From: Phyllobacteriaceae bacterium
Lineage (GTDB): Bacteria > Pseudomonadota > Alphaproteobacteria > Rhizobiales > Devosiaceae
DNA length: 6,063 nucleotides
Direction: 5' to 3'
Assembly: GCA_012799265.1 (NCBI GenBank)
Contig: JAAZLP010000119.1
Coordinates: 1 to 6,063, forward strand
Position numbers and translations under genes: made by a program. Shown piece after piece: positions 4,729 to 6,063 of this stretch. Position 1 is the stretch's first letter; every line of letters starts with the position of its first letter. Under the pieces are notes generated by a model that saw nothing but the letters and a program-made list of their open reading frames with translations, had not been told where the DNA came from and ran no database searches.

Positions 4729-6063
4729 TTAGCTTGCGGCTTGCCGGGTGAGGCGGAAGACAAAGCTGCTGCGCTCGACCTGGGCCGCGCCGGAGCTCGA
4801 CTGCATTCTTGCAGAGCCCTGCCCGGCATCCGGGGCGATAGTGTCGGCATCATTGCTTAGATTGCGTAAACTCACCTGCAGCGCGGCGGTGATTTTTTGC
4901 AATTGGTCAGCCTCATCAAGGCCGATGCGGGCCTGTGACCGGCCTTTATCCGCAATCACCCGGATGTCCTTGGCCGACCGATTGGTGATCTGCGCCAATT
5001 GCCGCACCTCGTCCGCCACGACGGCAAAGCCGGCACCCTTTTCACCCGCCCTAGCCGCTTCGACGGCAGCGTTGAGCGCCAGAAGATTGGTGCGGAACGA
5101 GACATCTTCTATGCCCGCCGTCATGGTGTCGATTTCCTGCGCCATGCGATCGATCTCGCTGACCAGGGTCTTTGTGCGCAGCGCCGCCTTTTCGACATCG
5201 GCGGCGATCTTTTCCGCATCGCGCCCGCGCCGATCCGCGTCAGCCAGACGCGCCTCAAGCGCGCGCATCCGCTCGACCCCTTCAGCCAGCGCCCGGCGTC
5301 CGGTCTCCCCGGTCGCTTCCAGCTCGGCGGCCCGTGCTTCAAACTGCGCAAGCAGGTCCTTGACCGTCACCAGCTTGGTTTCGAGCGTCTGGCGCATTTC
5401 CTCGTCGTCGCGCTTCTGGTCGAGCAGCGCCACCAGCATGTCGCGCACCTGCACCGATTCATGGGCGAGCGGCAGGTCTTCATCCTGCACTGTTTCTGCC
5501 GCGCCCGAGATCACGTCGCGGAACTGGATGAGACCGCGATCGAGAATATCAAGGCTTCGGTTGATCTCGCCCAGAGCCGGGTTGGCAGCAACCGCGGCGC
5601 TCTCGAAGCGGAAGCTGGTCTGCCCCGCGCTGAGCGAGCCGAGGAAGGCATCAAACTCGTCGTCTTCGATGAAATATCCGGCCGGTTCGAGCTCGACGAG
5701 GCACCGCGAGGACGGCAGCGCATGGCGCCTTGCCCGCAGCCGCTTGCCTCCCAGCACAACCAGCATTTCTTCCGGCACGCCGCCACCAGTGGCCCAGAAA
5801 CCCTTGCCGAACAGCGCATCAATAAGGTCGCCATCGCGCACGCCCGGCACCAGCCGCTCGGCACCTGCCGAAATGGCAAGCATGGTGCCATGTTCGTCGA
5901 CCACCACGGCAATACTGTCCAGCGCGCCAATGGCAGCGCGGAAATGGTGCGCCTTTTCCAGCCGCTTGCCGAGGCGCTCGACGATGGAGCCGATGGTCAG
6001 CTCCTCTTCCGGCCGGTCGGCCAGACCCGCCGCCCGCGCTACTGCGGCCAGCCGCCGTGCCGC
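4729..6063 (-). CDS. Soluble PAS-domain methyl-accepting-type chemotaxis transducer (5' end outside window)
   Basis: Probable cytoplasmic transducer that senses an internal signal through a PAS domain and couples to CheA/CheW. The frame is open to the right edge, giving 444 visible residues. A GTG at 5907 lies inside the PAS-like fold, and coding sequence continues upstream of it (for example LTIGSIVERLGKRLEKAHHF), so it is not the start. Seen, N to C: a helical stretch (about 5930-6063); a PAS-like domain (about 5683-5925, with DSIAVVVDEHGTML); a possible divergent HAMP-like linker (about 5500-5660, with NPALGEINRSLDILD); a long charged coiled coil (about 5140-5450); and the receptor hairpin tip (about 4985-5115: FRTNLLALNAAVEAARAGEKGAGFAVVADEVR). 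The tip has Arg (5092-5094) where most receptors have Gln. No transmembrane segment and no clear methylation motif are visible. The C-terminal tail after the coiled coil is short, Ser-rich and without a CheR-binding pentapeptide. It lies 30 bp upstream of cheR, probably in the same operon. Confidence 0.9.
   Translation of the reverse strand, partial: AARRLAAVARAAGLADRPEEELTIGSIVERLGKRLEKAHHFRAAIGALDSIAVVVDEHGTMLAISAGAERLVPGVRDGDLIDALFGKGFWATGGGVPEEMLVVLGGKRLRARRHALPSSRCLVELEPAGYFIEDDEFDAFLGSLSAGQTSFRFESAAVAANPALGEINRSLDILDRGLIQFRDVISGAAETVQDEDLPLAHESVQVRDMLVALLDQKRDDEEMRQTLETKLVTVKDLLAQFEARAAELEATGETGRRALAEGVERMRALEARLADADRRGRDAEKIAADVEKAALRTKTLVSEIDRMAQEIDTMTAGIEDVSFRTNLLALNAAVEAARAGEKGAGFAVVADEVRQLAQITNRSAKDIRVIADKGRSQARIGLDEADQLQKITAALQVSLRNLSNDADTIAPDAGQGSARMQSSSGAAQVERSSFVFRLTRQAAS

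Noticed and set aside
5905..5907. GTG as the start codon of the PAS transducer
   Set aside because: The frame continues without a stop to 6063 with protein-like sequence, and the GTG falls in the first strand of the PAS-like fold.

Overview
The window is a GC-rich stretch of a bacterial chemotaxis locus. All five recognisable genes lie on the minus strand, so transcription runs from the right edge to the left edge. The best guess for the host is a motile alphaproteobacterium, probably of the order Hyphomicrobiales (Rhizobiales). The reasons are the GC-rich coding bias, the R-B-Y order of the che genes (also seen in rhizobial che operons), the stand-alone CheY with a 'SDWNM' phospho-site, and the receptor tip segment 'RRLAQSAASAS', which I associate with rhizobial receptors. 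Genus-level assignment is not possible from the sequence alone.

Layout in the direction of transcription. (1) 6063-4729: a soluble PAS-containing methyl-accepting-type transducer whose N-terminus lies outside the window; the reading frame stays open to the right edge, so the GTG at 5907 is not its start. (2) 4698-3856: cheR, receptor methyltransferase, 30 bp downstream. (3) 3855-2806: cheB, receptor methylesterase/deamidase; its ATG directly follows the TAA of cheR. (4) After a 114-bp gap with an inverted repeat, 2691-2302: a single-domain CheY response regulator, closed by a very clear intrinsic terminator at 2243-2271. (5) After a 237-bp gap, 2064-1: a membrane-anchored chemoreceptor with a periplasmic Cache-type sensor, a canonical HAMP, further HAMP-like modules and the start of the signalling hairpin; its C-terminus is cut off by the left edge.

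How they work together. The two receptors should control a CheA kinase that is not in this window, and neither is CheW. CheR and CheB add and remove methyl groups on receptors for adaptation, and phospho-CheY carries the signal to the flagellar motor or acts as a phosphate sink. CheR, CheB and CheY all retain the key residues of their families. The PAS transducer is the most unusual protein: it sits in the adaptation operon but shows no obvious methylation site, and its otherwise conserved hairpin tip reads FRTN instead of FQTN.

I see no mobile element, RNA gene, CRISPR array or broken gene. The long plus-strand open frames are antisense shadows of these genes. The window is mostly an ordinary che cluster with a few details worth checking, not a clearly new system.
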